The notes beneath the pieces were generated by a model that saw nothing but the letters and a program-made list of their open reading frames with translations, had not been told where the DNA came from and did not search any database. 64,000 nt of DNA from Propionigenium maris DSM 9537. Lineage in GTDB: Bacteria; Fusobacteriota; Fusobacteriia; Fusobacteriales; Fusobacteriaceae. The position numbers and the translations under genes were made by a program. The stretch lies in contig NZ_BSDY01000013.1 in NCBI RefSeq assembly GCF_027925155.1, forward strand, positions 1 to 64,000, written 5' to 3'. Shown here in pieces: positions 42,792 through 51,290 of this stretch (positions are counted from its first letter, which is position 1; every line of letters starts with the position of its first letter).

Positions 42792-44015
42792 ATGGAAAAA
42801 AGATTGATGGAGTATGCCAACCTGGCTATAGCAACAGGGGTAAATGTTCAAAGGGGTCAGAAATTATATATAAATGCTCCCATCCATGCAGTTAAGCTGG
42901 TAAGGATGCTAACAAAGATTGCATATGAAAGGGGAGCAGCAGAGGTGGTTCACAACTGGATGGACGATGAGCTGGAGCTAATGAAGTACAGCAACGTAAC
43001 TATAGAGGATCTTTCGGTATTTCCTGCATGGAAGATAAAGCAGATGGAGGACCTGGCAGAGGAGGGGGCTGCTTTTCTTCACGTGATCTCCCCAGACCCG
43101 GAGCTTCTAAAGGATATAGATCCAAAGAAGATAGCTGAGGCCAATAAAGCCAACTCCATAGGACTCAAGGCCTTCAGGGAGAAGATGATGAAGCCGGACA
43201 ACGCATGGAGTATCATAGCGGTACCCAATGAAGCATGGGCAGAGAAGGTGTATCCAGAGGCAACTACCGAGAAAGCAATGGAGATGCTCTGGGACAGTAT
43301 CCTAAAATGCTCAAGAGTGGGAGAGGGAATGGCTGTGGAAAACTGGGATAACCACAACATCAGACTGAGGGAGAAAACGGACCTTCTTAACAGTAAGAAG
43401 TTTGTTAAGTTCCACTACAGATCCGAAAAAACAGACCTCATAGTAGAGATGTCTCCAAAGCAGGCATGGAAGGGAGGGATATCCGAGACAACCAATGGGG
43501 TATCCTTCAACCCAAATATCCCAACAGAGGAAGCCTTCTCCATGCCAAAGAGGGACGGAGTAAACGGGGTCCTTGCCAGCACAATGCCTCTAAACTATGG
43601 AGGAAACCTTATAGATGAGTTTGTTCTTACCTTTAAGGATGGAAGGGTAATCGACTTTACAGCAAAGAAGGGGTATGAGATACTGGAGAACCTTCTCAAT
43701 ACAGATGAGGGTGCCAGATACCTTGGGGAGATAGCCCTTGTACCGGTGGATTCTCCCATCTCAAACCTAAACACTATCTTCTACAATACTCTCTTCGATG
43801 AGAATGCTTCATGCCACTTTGCCTTTGGAACAGCATACAAGGGTTGTATAGAAGGGGGCGAAACTATGACCGAGGAGGAGCTTAAGGAGAACCAGGTTAA
43901 TACAAGTCTGGTTCATGTGGATTTCATGGTGGGAAGTAAAGACCTGAATATAGATGGAATCGATGAGGAGGGGAACAGGGTTCCTGTCTTTGTAGATGGA
44001 AACTGGGCAATATAG
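42792..44015 (+). CDS. M29-family metallo-aminopeptidase
   Basis: A 407-aa aminopeptidase of the AmpS/PepS/aminopeptidase T family. The metal-site region is visible in GNLIDEFVLTFKDGRVIDF and in the C-terminal CHFAFGTAYKGCIEGG and HVDFMVGSKDLNI, where the conserved His, Tyr, His and Asp ligands lie. It is a soluble cytoplasmic exopeptidase for peptide turnover. It is monocistronic, with RBS GAAGGAGA, and is followed by a strong terminator and repeat copy C. Confidence 0.9.
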   Translation: MEKRLMEYANLAIATGVNVQRGQKLYINAPIHAVKLVRMLTKIAYERGAAEVVHNWMDDELELMKYSNVTIEDLSVFPAWKIKQMEDLAEEGAAFLHVISPDPELLKDIDPKKIAEANKANSIGLKAFREKMMKPDNAWSIIAVPNEAWAEKVYPEATTEKAMEMLWDSILKCSRVGEGMAVENWDNHNIRLREKTDLLNSKKFVKFHYRSEKTDLIVEMSPKQAWKGGISETTNGVSFNPNIPTEEAFSMPKRDGVNGVLASTMPLNYGGNLIDEFVLTFKDGRVIDFTAKKGYEILENLLNTDEGARYLGEIALVPVDSPISNLNTIFYNTLFDENASCHFAFGTAYKGCIEGGETMTEEELKENQVNTSLVHVDFMVGSKDLNIDGIDEEGNRVPVFVDGNWAI

Positions 44016-44043
44016 TAAGGAGTTATAGCATTTAAATTAAGAG

Positions 44044-44084
44044 GCGGCAGGTATCTTTTATTATGGGATACCTGCCGCTTTTTT
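44044..44084 (+). terminator. Intrinsic terminator fused to repeat copy C
   Basis: Twelve-bp stem GCGGCAGGTATC...GATACCTGCCGC with an AT-rich loop, followed by T6. Confidence 0.9.
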
Positions 44085-44180
44085 ATTGTTAAGGAAAGTA
44101 TAGAACTTATTAAAAATTTTCATGAAGTAATTAGTATTCCAACTGATTATTAGGATGCAACGTCACGTTGCTTTTTATTT
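44078..44180 (+). repeat. Dispersed ~100-bp repeat, copy C
   Basis: The best-preserved copy. Blocks are TTTTTTATTGTTAAGG, AAGTATAGAACTTAT, CATGAAGTAATTAG, AACTGATTATTAGGATG, and the terminal hairpin GCAACGTCACGTTGC followed by TTTTTATTT, which looks like a second intrinsic terminator. Confidence 0.88.
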
Positions 44181-44208
44181 AAGTTATAGAATTTTCAGTT
44201 GAAGATAT

Positions 44209-44859
44209 TTAACCCTTAAGGAGCTCCCTGGCTAACCTCATATCAATTATCCTTAGGGTCCTTCCCTCCTTCTCCAGGATACCTCCTGCAATGAGCTTTT
44301 TGATTATCCTCTGAAGGGTACGTATCTCGATGTGGAGCATCTGAACCAGGTCCTCATTGGAGGTATAGGTGATCTCTCCCCCAGTGGAGATAAGAAAATC
44401 CACAACATACTGTTCATTGGAGAGGTTGACCTTGGCAGCATGTTTCTTTATGAGTTTTAAAGCATTTTTGACTATAGCCTTGTTTAACAGGTTATTTAAG
44501 CCAGTGAGGGTCTGGGCACCGATACTGTCCATAATCCTTATCATTGGTACCTCTAAGACTGTGGCAGAGGGCATCCCCTTTAATATAATATCCAGGGACT
44601 TATCTACCAGTAGTTCCAAGTGGCCCAGGCAGTCACCCTCCTGAAACTCCATGGTGACCTCCAAGTGATCCTCTATAAACCCTGTAATCACAACCCTCCC
44701 CTCCACTACAATATAGAGGCAGTCATCCTTGGGTATGAAGATCTCATCCCCAGAAAAACTTTGCAGTGTAAAGTAGTTGTTGAGGGATCTAGAAGAAATT
44801 ATATTTAAATCCTCTGAAGTTAACTGAGGCATTAACTCAGATAGCTGTTCAATATTCAT
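44209..44859 (-). CDS. Crp/Fnr-family regulator with cyclic-nucleotide-like sensor domain
   Basis: A 216-aa regulator. Residues 20-115 form a cNMP-binding-like beta roll (FSGDEIFIPKDDCLYIVVEGRVVITGF...FQEGDCLGHLELL), and residues 140-210 a winged helix (YVVDFLISTGGEITYTSNEDLVQMLHIEIRTLQRIIKKL). No Cys set for an Fe-S cluster is present, so it is not a classic Fnr. A paralog at 58109-58762 is interrupted by a stop codon. The RBS AGGAGCT lies just before the ATG. Its targets are unknown. Confidence 0.85.
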   Translation of the reverse strand: MNIEQLSELMPQLTSEDLNIISSRSLNNYFTLQSFSGDEIFIPKDDCLYIVVEGRVVITGFIEDHLEVTMEFQEGDCLGHLELLVDKSLDIILKGMPSATVLEVPMIRIMDSIGAQTLTGLNNLLNKAIVKNALKLIKKHAAKVNLSNEQYVVDFLISTGGEITYTSNEDLVQMLHIEIRTLQRIIKKLIAGGILEKEGRTLRIIDMRLARELLKG

Positions 44860-45206
44860 AGCTCCTCCTTTGCCTAATATTCATTTAATTATAGCAAACT
44901 TAAGATACTGAACTCCACTTTTTGTTAAAATTTTAAGGGAGGATAAGGGGAAGAAGAACTCCTCCTCTGTAAACCACTTAAAAGAATCCTTATCTATATA
45001 TGAATCATAAAATATATTTTATGATTTCTTTTGGAAATTAATTACCTTGGTATAAATTCTTTAAAGAGAAATATGGTTTTTTATTAATAAAATGGACTAA
45101 AGCACTTGTTTTCCCCTGGAGATATATTGATAATATGTTTAAATTGAAATTATTTTCTGTGAAAAATCTGTTTCTTTATGGAAGGGATATAGGGGAAGAT
45201 TTCTAG
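44860..45206. other. AT-rich intergenic region between divergent genes
   Basis: About 350 bases with no supported open frame. Runs of A/T and possible -10 boxes (for example TATAAA near 45050) suggest promoters for both flanking genes, but none has a convincing pair of elements. Confidence 0.4.
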
Positions 45207-45428
45207 ATGAAGGGTGGAGTGGCAGTGGAGGAGTTAATCGAGAGGATTAAGATATTGCACGCTGATATTGAGAGGGAGTGCAATGAGAAGCTGGAGGTTT
45301 TAGAGGAGTGCAGTCGGAGGGATGGCCAGTGCAGTGGATGCTCCCAGGGGGAGAGGTGCAGGATAGATATGTCCAAGATAGTTAAGATCTCTCAGCTATA
45401 TAATGAGCTGAGGTCCAGAGAGGGCTAA
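45207..45428 (+). CDS. Cys-rich hypothetical protein, 73 aa
   Basis: I do not recognise the family. The protein is mostly helical, with an N-terminal helix (EELIERIKILHADIERE) and a cysteine cluster: Cys35, Cys42, Cys45 and Cys51 in the pattern CX6CX2CX5C, with Cys25 nearby. This could bind zinc or an Fe-S cluster. It ends in another helix (IVKISQLYNELRSREG). An alternative GTG start lies four codons in. It begins a run of three small genes (45207-46255), each with a good RBS. Confidence 0.5.
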   Translation: MKGGVAVEELIERIKILHADIERECNEKLEVLEECSRRDGQCSGCSQGERCRIDMSKIVKISQLYNELRSREG

Positions 45429-45533
45429 ATGGTAGTGAGGGGGGCAACTTTTCAGCAGAGGGTTAACAGGGAAAGATTTAAGGATGAATATTTGGGGCAG
45501 TGGAAGGTATAATGAAACATCGAGGTGAATTGA

Positions 45534-45854
45534 ATGTTTGAAAAGCTATTGGAAATCGAAAATTTATATAGATATTTAAAGGTGGAGTACAGTTTAACAA
45601 GGACCGATGTAAAGATTATTATCTCCAGTGTGAAAAATGACAGCCTCTATCTCCTGGGGGAGAACCTGGAAACAGACAGATCCCTTATCTCCAGAAGGGT
45701 AAAGAGGCTGCTGGAGAAGGGCTTTCTTCACAAGAGGGCTGAAAGTAAGGGGTATAAGATAATCCTTCTTCCAAAATCCCACAGGGTATTAGATGATATC
45801 AGGGATTTTCTGAGGGATGCAGACTTAGAGGGACTCATTGCAGCTGAGAAGTAG
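45534..45854 (+). CDS. Small winged-helix DNA-binding protein, 106 aa
   Basis: A MarR-like winged helix: RTDVKIIISSVKNDSLYLLGENLETDRSLISRRVKRLLEKGFL is the helix-turn-helix, followed by a wing (KRAESKGYKIILLPKS) and a C-terminal helix. It lacks the long dimerisation helices of full MarR proteins. The RBS GAGGTGA is five bases before the ATG. Its neighbours are a Cys-rich protein upstream and a TPR protein downstream. Targets are unknown. Confidence 0.65.
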   Translation: MFEKLLEIENLYRYLKVEYSLTRTDVKIIISSVKNDSLYLLGENLETDRSLISRRVKRLLEKGFLHKRAESKGYKIILLPKSHRVLDDIRDFLRDADLEGLIAAEK

Positions 45855-45922
45855 GGAGGATCTAGATGTGTTGGCTCTAGATGGTGGTCTTTATAGGCGG
45901 AAGTTATCTGAGGTAGGTATCG

Positions 45923-46255
45923 ATGGAGGTGGAGGTAGTGGAAGGAAGTCAGCTTTTTTTGGAATCCAATCCCAGGGAAGCAAAAAAATTCGTGTATTAT
46001 GGTAATATCAGGTATTTAAAGAGGGACTATGAGGGTGCCCTTGAGTACTATAAAAAAGCTTTGGAACGGGACTACTTCGATGGGGGAATCCACTACAACC
46101 TGGGTCTTATAATGGAAAAACTTCAGGATTATGAGGGGGCTCTGAGGAACTACCTTACCAGTATGAAGTTGAGCTGTCAGACTGAAACCTACTATGCCAA
46201 GTCTCAGAGGAAGGTAAGAAACCTCAAGCTTCACCTGAAAGCTAGGAAGAAGTAG
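45923..46255 (+). CDS. TPR-repeat protein, 110 aa
   Basis: A short protein with two recognisable tetratricopeptide repeats, KFVYYGNIRYLKRDYEGALEYYKKAL and GGIHYNLGLIMEKLQDYEGALRNYL, followed by a very basic tail (KLHLKARKK). TPRs mediate protein-protein contacts; the partner is unknown. GAGGTAGG is the RBS. It is followed by a terminator and a truncated copy of the dispersed repeat. Confidence 0.75.
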   Translation: MEVEVVEGSQLFLESNPREAKKFVYYGNIRYLKRDYEGALEYYKKALERDYFDGGIHYNLGLIMEKLQDYEGALRNYLTSMKLSCQTETYYAKSQRKVRNLKLHLKARKK

Positions 46256-46283
46256 GTAGAGCTTATTAATAATAAAGAGAAGG

Positions 46284-46306
46284 GGACTCCCAGAGGGTCC
46301 TTTTTT
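46284..46306 (+). terminator. Intrinsic terminator after the TPR gene
   Basis: Imperfect stem GGACTC...GGGTCC followed by T6. Confidence 0.65.
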
Positions 46307-46345
46307 ATTATTAAAAAAGCATAGAATCAAAAACTTGTATTTTTT
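46299..46345 (+). repeat. Probable truncated copy of the dispersed repeat
   Basis: TTTTTTATTATTAA followed by AAAGCATAGAATC resembles the first 40 bases of the repeat family, again starting in a terminator T-run. The 3' part with the GCAAC hairpin is absent. Confidence 0.4.
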
Positions 46346-46637
46346 AGATTATGAATTGGAAAAACTTTAGATATAGTACTGTAGATGTTTAGCAGATATA
46401 TTTAAGTATTACAAAATGCCGTATAACTTTTCCTTCTGGATGTTTAATTTTTTTAGTATAGCCTTCAAGAAAATTTATAGAAAACAAGTATAGACTATTT
46501 GACTTTATCAACACTAATTAAATGTAATAGTGCAGATCTCCAAAAAAACTTTATTGGTGTACACTCTTGTGTTCCTTGGTTTTACTGGTGTGTAGTGGTG
46601 GTGTAAAAAAAGATGGAAAAAACAGGGGGAAAAGGTA

Positions 46638-46666
46638 TTGTGTTCTAATGAAAATTAGTGTAATAT
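46638..46666 (+). promoter_or_regulatory. Promoter of the CcpN-like/PPSR genes
   Basis: TTGTGT and TAATAT with a 17-bp spacer. The sequence upstream (46550-46605) has three GGTGT-containing repeats and a TTTTAC/GTAAAA inverted repeat that could be operators. Nothing else recognisable lies in 46346-46749. Confidence 0.45.
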
Positions 46667-46749
46667 CTGAGACATAGAGAGGAACAACAAAGAGGAAGAC
46701 AAAATATTTAAATATAAATTATTAGTGTACTCTAATGAGGTGGTTAGGA

Positions 46750-47361
46750 ATGTATTCTGAAAGACAGGAAAGAATAGTAGATATAGTATTAAAGAGAGGG
46801 CCTATAACGGGGAAGGAGATCGCTGAGATCCTGGGAGTAACCAGAGGAGCTCTGAGAACAGATTTCTCGGTACTTACAAAGGATAAGGTCATAGCTTCTA
46901 AGACAAAGATAGGTTACTCATACCTGGGAAACGGAACTCCCACAGGGAAGAAGCTGGGAAGAAAACAGGTAAGTGACTATATGAGTATGCCAAATATACT
47001 TCAGGAGGAAACTACTGTATATGAGTCCATAGTATCCATCTTTTTAAAGGATACTGGAAGCATATATGTAACTAAGAACGGAGTACTTTCAGGAGTGGTC
47101 TCCAGAAAGGATCTTCTTAAGCATATGATGGGGGGAACGGACAGCCGTAACTCACCTATCGGAATGATAATGACGAGAATGCCCAACGTAATCTTCTGCT
47201 ACAGAGATGAATCGATTCACAGTGCAGCTGAGAAGATGGTGGAGCATGAGATAGATTCCCTTCCAGTGGTATCTGAGATAGAGGACGGGAAGTATAAGGT
47301 AGTAGGAAAGATATCCAAAACAACAATTACAAAAATCTTCGTAGAAGAGTTTAAGGGGTAG
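46750..47361 (+). CDS. ccpN: CcpN-like regulator with HTH and CBS domains
   Basis: A 203-aa repressor of the CcpN/YqzB type. The HTH is ERQERIVDIVLKRGPITGKEIAEILG with the recognition helix GVTRGALRTDFSVL. Two CBS motifs follow (GSIYVTKNGVLSGVVSRKDLLK and the C-terminal ...DSLPVVSE), which bind adenine nucleotides. The start MYSERQERIV is preferred over an ATG five codons upstream because GAGGTGG lies seven bases before it. In Bacillus CcpN represses gluconeogenic genes; here it precedes the PPDK regulator and ppdK, so control of pyruvate-PEP conversion is the likely role. Confidence 0.82.
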   Translation: MYSERQERIVDIVLKRGPITGKEIAEILGVTRGALRTDFSVLTKDKVIASKTKIGYSYLGNGTPTGKKLGRKQVSDYMSMPNILQEETTVYESIVSIFLKDTGSIYVTKNGVLSGVVSRKDLLKHMMGGTDSRNSPIGMIMTRMPNVIFCYRDESIHSAAEKMVEHEIDSLPVVSEIEDGKYKVVGKISKTTITKIFVEEFKG

Positions 47362-47368
47362 ATGACAT

Positions 47369-48193
47369 ATGAAGGACTTTAGTGTACATGTATTTTCAGA
47401 TTCCTTTGGGGAAACAGGGGAGCAGTTAGCAAGGTGTGCCCTGAGCCAGTTTGGCCTAAGGGAGAGCGAGGTAATAAAGCACTCTCACGTATGCAACCTG
47501 GAGGTATTGGAGAGGGAGCTGAAGATATTAAATGGAGCTAAAAATATTATTGTGCTCTACACAATAGTACACCTGGATGTAGTGGGGAGGCTAAAGGAGT
47601 TTTGCCAGGAGAGGGAGTTTAAGTGTATAGATATGCTTAACCCGCTGATAGACCTGCTTCAGGAACATGTAGGGAAAGCCCCTAGAAGGGAATCGGGGCT
47701 CTACAGAAGGCTGGATGAAAAGTACTTTAAGAGGATAGAGGCTATAGAATTTGCAGTAAAATACGATGACGGAAAGGATATCAGGGGAATCCACGAGGCA
47801 GACCTTGTTATTCTGGGAGTATCCAGAACATCTAAAACTCCGCTGAGTATATATCTTGGAAACAAGAAGAAGATAAAGGTAATAAATATACCTCTAGTAC
47901 CAGAGGTAGAGGTTCCTAAGGAGGTCTTTGAGATACCAAAGAGAAAGGTAATAGGCCTTACAAACTCAATAGAGATGCTCAATAAGATAAGGGAGCAGAG
48001 ACTGAAGACAATAGGATTTGAAAATGGATCAACATACTCATCTATGGGAAGGATAATAGAGGAGCTGGACTATGCAGAGAATGTAATGAAGAGAGTAGGG
48101 TGTCCAGTGGTGGATGTATCTGAAAAGGCCATAGAGGAGTCTGCTGAGATAATAATGGAGATAGCCAGAGAGAACGGCTTAAGACTCTACTAG
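47369..48193 (+). CDS. Pyruvate,phosphate dikinase regulatory protein (PPSR/DUF299)
   Basis: A 274-aa bifunctional ADP-dependent kinase and Pi-dependent phosphorylase that inactivates and reactivates PPDK. The N-terminal FSDSFGETGEQLARCAL and the P-loop LGVSRTSKTPLSIYLG (about 149-164) are family hallmarks. It lies seven bases after the CcpN-like gene and 250 bp before ppdK, its likely substrate protein. Confidence 0.9.
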   Translation: MKDFSVHVFSDSFGETGEQLARCALSQFGLRESEVIKHSHVCNLEVLERELKILNGAKNIIVLYTIVHLDVVGRLKEFCQEREFKCIDMLNPLIDLLQEHVGKAPRRESGLYRRLDEKYFKRIEAIEFAVKYDDGKDIRGIHEADLVILGVSRTSKTPLSIYLGNKKKIKVINIPLVPEVEVPKEVFEIPKRKVIGLTNSIEMLNKIREQRLKTIGFENGSTYSSMGRIIEELDYAENVMKRVGCPVVDVSEKAIEESAEIIMEIARENGLRLY

Positions 48194-48293
48194 GATTAAA
48201 TAGAAGATAAAGACTTAATCATAAACTTAACTACTGATCTTGTGATCTACTCTAAATTGGAGAGTGATTAATACATGGGAAAAGGAGGGGGCA

Positions 48294-48359
48294 ATGAGCA
48301 AGGGTAAGTACAAAAAAAATCACTTCTTAAGAAGAAAAGCTCTTAAGAAAACAGTCTAG
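48294..48359 (+). CDS. Tiny basic peptide, 21 aa
   Basis: A 21-codon frame with a very strong RBS (AGGAGGGG) three to five bases before its ATG. It encodes MSKGKYKKNHFLRRKALKK and two further residues, with nine Lys/Arg. A GGGGAGG/CCTCCCC hairpin follows before ppdK. It could be a leader peptide for ppdK or a small basic protein. I recognise no family, and short length makes chance occurrence possible. Confidence 0.35.
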   Translation: MSKGKYKKNHFLRRKALKKTV

Positions 48360-48443
48360 GCTGAAAGGCGGGGAGGTAGTGTAGGGCCTCCCCTTCTAAA
48401 TACAAAAAATTAACGAAATTTATTATAAACAGGGGGTCAAGGT

Positions 48444-51056
48444 ATGAAAAAATTAGTGTATTCATTTGAAATGGGTGACAAGAGCTGGAGAGATCTTCTT
48501 GGAGGAAAGGGAGCAAACTTAGCTGAGATGACGAAGATAGGTCTTCCAGTACCACAGGGGTTCACAGTATCCACTGAAGCTTGTAAGGAGTACTACGAGA
48601 AGAACCAGTGGCTGAGTGAAAATGTTAAAAGCCAGATAGCTGTACACATGATGAAGCTAGAGGAGAGCATGGGGAAGAAGTTTGGAGGAGATGAAAATCC
48701 ACTTCTTGTATCTGTAAGATCTGGTGCAGCAGTCTCAATGCCGGGAATGATGGATACAGTACTGAACCTTGGATTAAATGATACAAGTGTAGAAGCTCTT
48801 GCAAGAGAATCTCAGAATGAGAAATTTGCATGGGACTCATACAGAAGATTTATCCAGATGTTTTCAGATGTAGTAATGGACATACCTAAGTACAAGTTTG
48901 ATATAGTTTTAGAGAGACTTATGGAGGAGAAGGGATGCGATTCCGTTGAGGGACTGGAAGCAGAGGACTTCAAGAAGGCTGTAGAGGAGTTTAAGGGGAT
49001 CTATGTAAAGGAGACTGGTAACGACTTCTTAACAGATCCATTTGATCAACTGTTAGCTACGGTGGAAGCTGTATTTAAGTCTTGGAACAACCCGAGAGCT
49101 ATCGTATACAGAGACATAAACGGAATAGACGGAAGCATCGGAACAGCAGTAAATATCCAGAGCATGGTATTTGGAAACTTGGGACAGACATCTGGAACCG
49201 GTGTAGCCTTTACAAGAAACCCAGCCACAGGAGAGAAGAAGATCTTCGGAGAGTACCTTCTAGATGCCCAGGGTGAGGATGTAGTAGCAGGAATAAGAAC
49301 TCCTAAGGAGATCGAGGGAATGGCAGATGAGATGCCAGAGGTATACAAGGAGTTTATGGATGTATGCGCACTTCTTGAGAAGCACTACAACGATATGCAG
49401 GATATCGAGTTTACAATAGAGAAGGGTAAGCTATACCTTCTTCAGACAAGAAACGGAAAGAGAACCGCTCAGGCTGCAATAAAGGTAGCTGTTGACATGG
49501 TAGAGGAGGGACTTATCTCTAAGGATGAGGCTATCCTGAGAGTGGACCCGTCCAGCATAAACCAGCTTCTTCACAAGAACTTTGATCCAAAGGAGCTAAA
49601 GAAGGAGAGACCACTTACAGAGGGACTTCCAGCATCTCCAGGGGCAGCAAGCGGAAGAGTGGCATTTACAGCAAATGACATAAAGCAGGGTAAGGGAGAG
49701 ATCCTAGTTAGATTAGAGACATCTCCAGAGGATATAGAGGGAATGAACCTGGCAGAGGGAATCCTTACAATCCATGGAGGTATGACTTCCCACGCAGCAG
49801 TAGTAGCTAGAGGAATGGGTAAGTGTTGTATCAGCGGATGCAGCTCTATAGAGTTAGATGAAGCAGCTAAGAGAATGGTTATAGGGGATGTAGTTATCCA
49901 GGAGGGAGACTGTATCTCACTAGATGGTGGAACTGGAAAGGTATACAAGGGAGAGATTCCTAAGAGAGAGGGAATGATCGACTCTACCTTTGAGAAGTTC
50001 ATGGAGTGGACTGGAGAGTATAAGAGTCTTGGAATCAGAACCAATGCCGATACAGTTAAGGACTGTGAAACTGCTATCAGATTCGGAGCAGAGGGAATTG
50101 GACTTTGCCGTACAGAGCACATGTTCTTCGATGAGAACAAGATCTGGCCAGTTAGAGAAATGATCGTATCTAAGACTTCCTATGAGAGGGAGCAGGCTCT
50201 GGCAAAGCTTCTTCCACTACAGAAGGAGGACTTTGTAGGAATCTTCAAGACTATGGGAGCAAGACCTGTAACTGTAAGACTTCTTGACCCGCCTCTACAT
50301 GAGTTCCTTCCACATGAGGATGATGATATCGAGAAGTTATCCAAGGATATGAACATAGAGTTCAGAGACCTGAAGAACAGAATCGAGGGTCTTAAGGAAT
50401 TTAACCCAATGCTAGGACATAGAGGATGCAGACTGGCAGTTACCTACCCTGAGATCTATGAGATGCAGGCAAAGGCTATTATGCTGGCAGCTATTGAAAA
50501 CAAGAGGAACGGTGTAGATGTATCCCCTGAGATCATGATACCACTTGTTGGAGAGGTAAATGAGCTTACTTATGTAAAGAAGAGAGTACAGGGAGCTATC
50601 GAGGAGGTATTCAGAACTGAGGACTTCAAACTTGAGTACAAGCTGGGAACTATGATAGAAGTACCAAGAGCGTGTGTAACTTCAGATGAGATCGCCAAGG
50701 AAGCAGAGTTCTTCAGCTTCGGTACAAACGACCTTACTCAGATTACATTTGGATACTCGAGAGACGACTCACCTAAGTTCATAGGGGAGTACAAGAGCAA
50801 GGAGATCCTTGCCCACGATCCATTTGAATCTATCGATGAGAGAGGGGTAGGAAGACTTATGAAGATGAGTGTTGACCTGGCTAAGGCTGAGAAGGGCAAC
50901 ATAAAGCTTGGAATCTGCGGAGAGCACGGAGGAGATCCTAAGAGTATTGAGTTCTGTCACGGACTGGGACTTGACTATGTATCATGTTCACCATACAGAG
51001 TACCAATTGCAAGGGTTGCAGCAGCTCAGGCAGAGATTAAGTCAAAGAGAGGATAG
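48444..51056 (+). CDS. ppdK: Pyruvate, phosphate dikinase
   Basis: An 870-aa PPDK interconverting pyruvate + ATP + Pi and PEP + AMP + PPi. The N-terminal nucleotide-binding domain starts VYSFEMGDKSWRDLLGGKGANLAEM, the swivelling His domain has GGMTSHAAVVARGMG with the phosphorylated His, and the PEP/pyruvate TIM-barrel ends with GICGEHGGDP and FCHGLGLDYVSCSPYRVP with the catalytic Cys. Length is typical. It follows its regulatory protein gene and has its own RBS. A terminator fused to repeat copy D follows. Confidence 0.97.
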   Translation: MKKLVYSFEMGDKSWRDLLGGKGANLAEMTKIGLPVPQGFTVSTEACKEYYEKNQWLSENVKSQIAVHMMKLEESMGKKFGGDENPLLVSVRSGAAVSMPGMMDTVLNLGLNDTSVEALARESQNEKFAWDSYRRFIQMFSDVVMDIPKYKFDIVLERLMEEKGCDSVEGLEAEDFKKAVEEFKGIYVKETGNDFLTDPFDQLLATVEAVFKSWNNPRAIVYRDINGIDGSIGTAVNIQSMVFGNLGQTSGTGVAFTRNPATGEKKIFGEYLLDAQGEDVVAGIRTPKEIEGMADEMPEVYKEFMDVCALLEKHYNDMQDIEFTIEKGKLYLLQTRNGKRTAQAAIKVAVDMVEEGLISKDEAILRVDPSSINQLLHKNFDPKELKKERPLTEGLPASPGAASGRVAFTANDIKQGKGEILVRLETSPEDIEGMNLAEGILTIHGGMTSHAAVVARGMGKCCISGCSSIELDEAAKRMVIGDVVIQEGDCISLDGGTGKVYKGEIPKREGMIDSTFEKFMEWTGEYKSLGIRTNADTVKDCETAIRFGAEGIGLCRTEHMFFDENKIWPVREMIVSKTSYEREQALAKLLPLQKEDFVGIFKTMGARPVTVRLLDPPLHEFLPHEDDDIEKLSKDMNIEFRDLKNRIEGLKEFNPMLGHRGCRLAVTYPEIYEMQAKAIMLAAIENKRNGVDVSPEIMIPLVGEVNELTYVKKRVQGAIEEVFRTEDFKLEYKLGTMIEVPRACVTSDEIAKEAEFFSFGTNDLTQITFGYSRDDSPKFIGEYKSKEILAHDPFESIDERGVGRLMKMSVDLAKAEKGNIKLGICGEHGGDPKSIEFCHGLGLDYVSCSPYRVPIARVAAAQAEIKSKRG

Positions 51057-51064
51057 TTTATTGG

Positions 51065-51093
51065 GGGGGACAGGGAAACCTGTTCCTCTTTTT
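51065..51093 (+). terminator. Intrinsic terminator fused to repeat copy D
   Basis: Stem GGGGACAGG-gaaa-CCTGTTCC followed by TCTTTTT. Confidence 0.85.
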
Positions 51094-51185
51094 ATTATCT
51101 GGGGAAGTAGAGAAGTTATAAAAATCATGTGAAGCAATGAGGGGGCCATCAGATTATTGGGATGCAACGTCACGTTGCTTTTAAT
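51086..51185 (+). repeat. Dispersed ~100-bp repeat, copy D
   Basis: It begins in the ppdK terminator T-run and has GGGGAAGTAGAGAAGTTAT, ATGTGAAGCAATGAG, GATTATTGGGATG and the hairpin GCAACGTCACGTTGC followed by TTTTAA. Confidence 0.88.
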
Positions 51186-51290
51186 GGAGGAAGAAATTTT
51201 TCCGGGGAGTCTATGGTTTGGGGAAAAGATGGGGTAAAATGTAGTAGTGGCAGAAGCGACTATACATCTAAGAAGAATGGAAGTGATATT

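Noticed and set aside
51162-51290. N-terminal extension of the small Cys protein
   Set aside because: It would start inside repeat copy D; a start at 51291 with GGAAGTG upstream is better.
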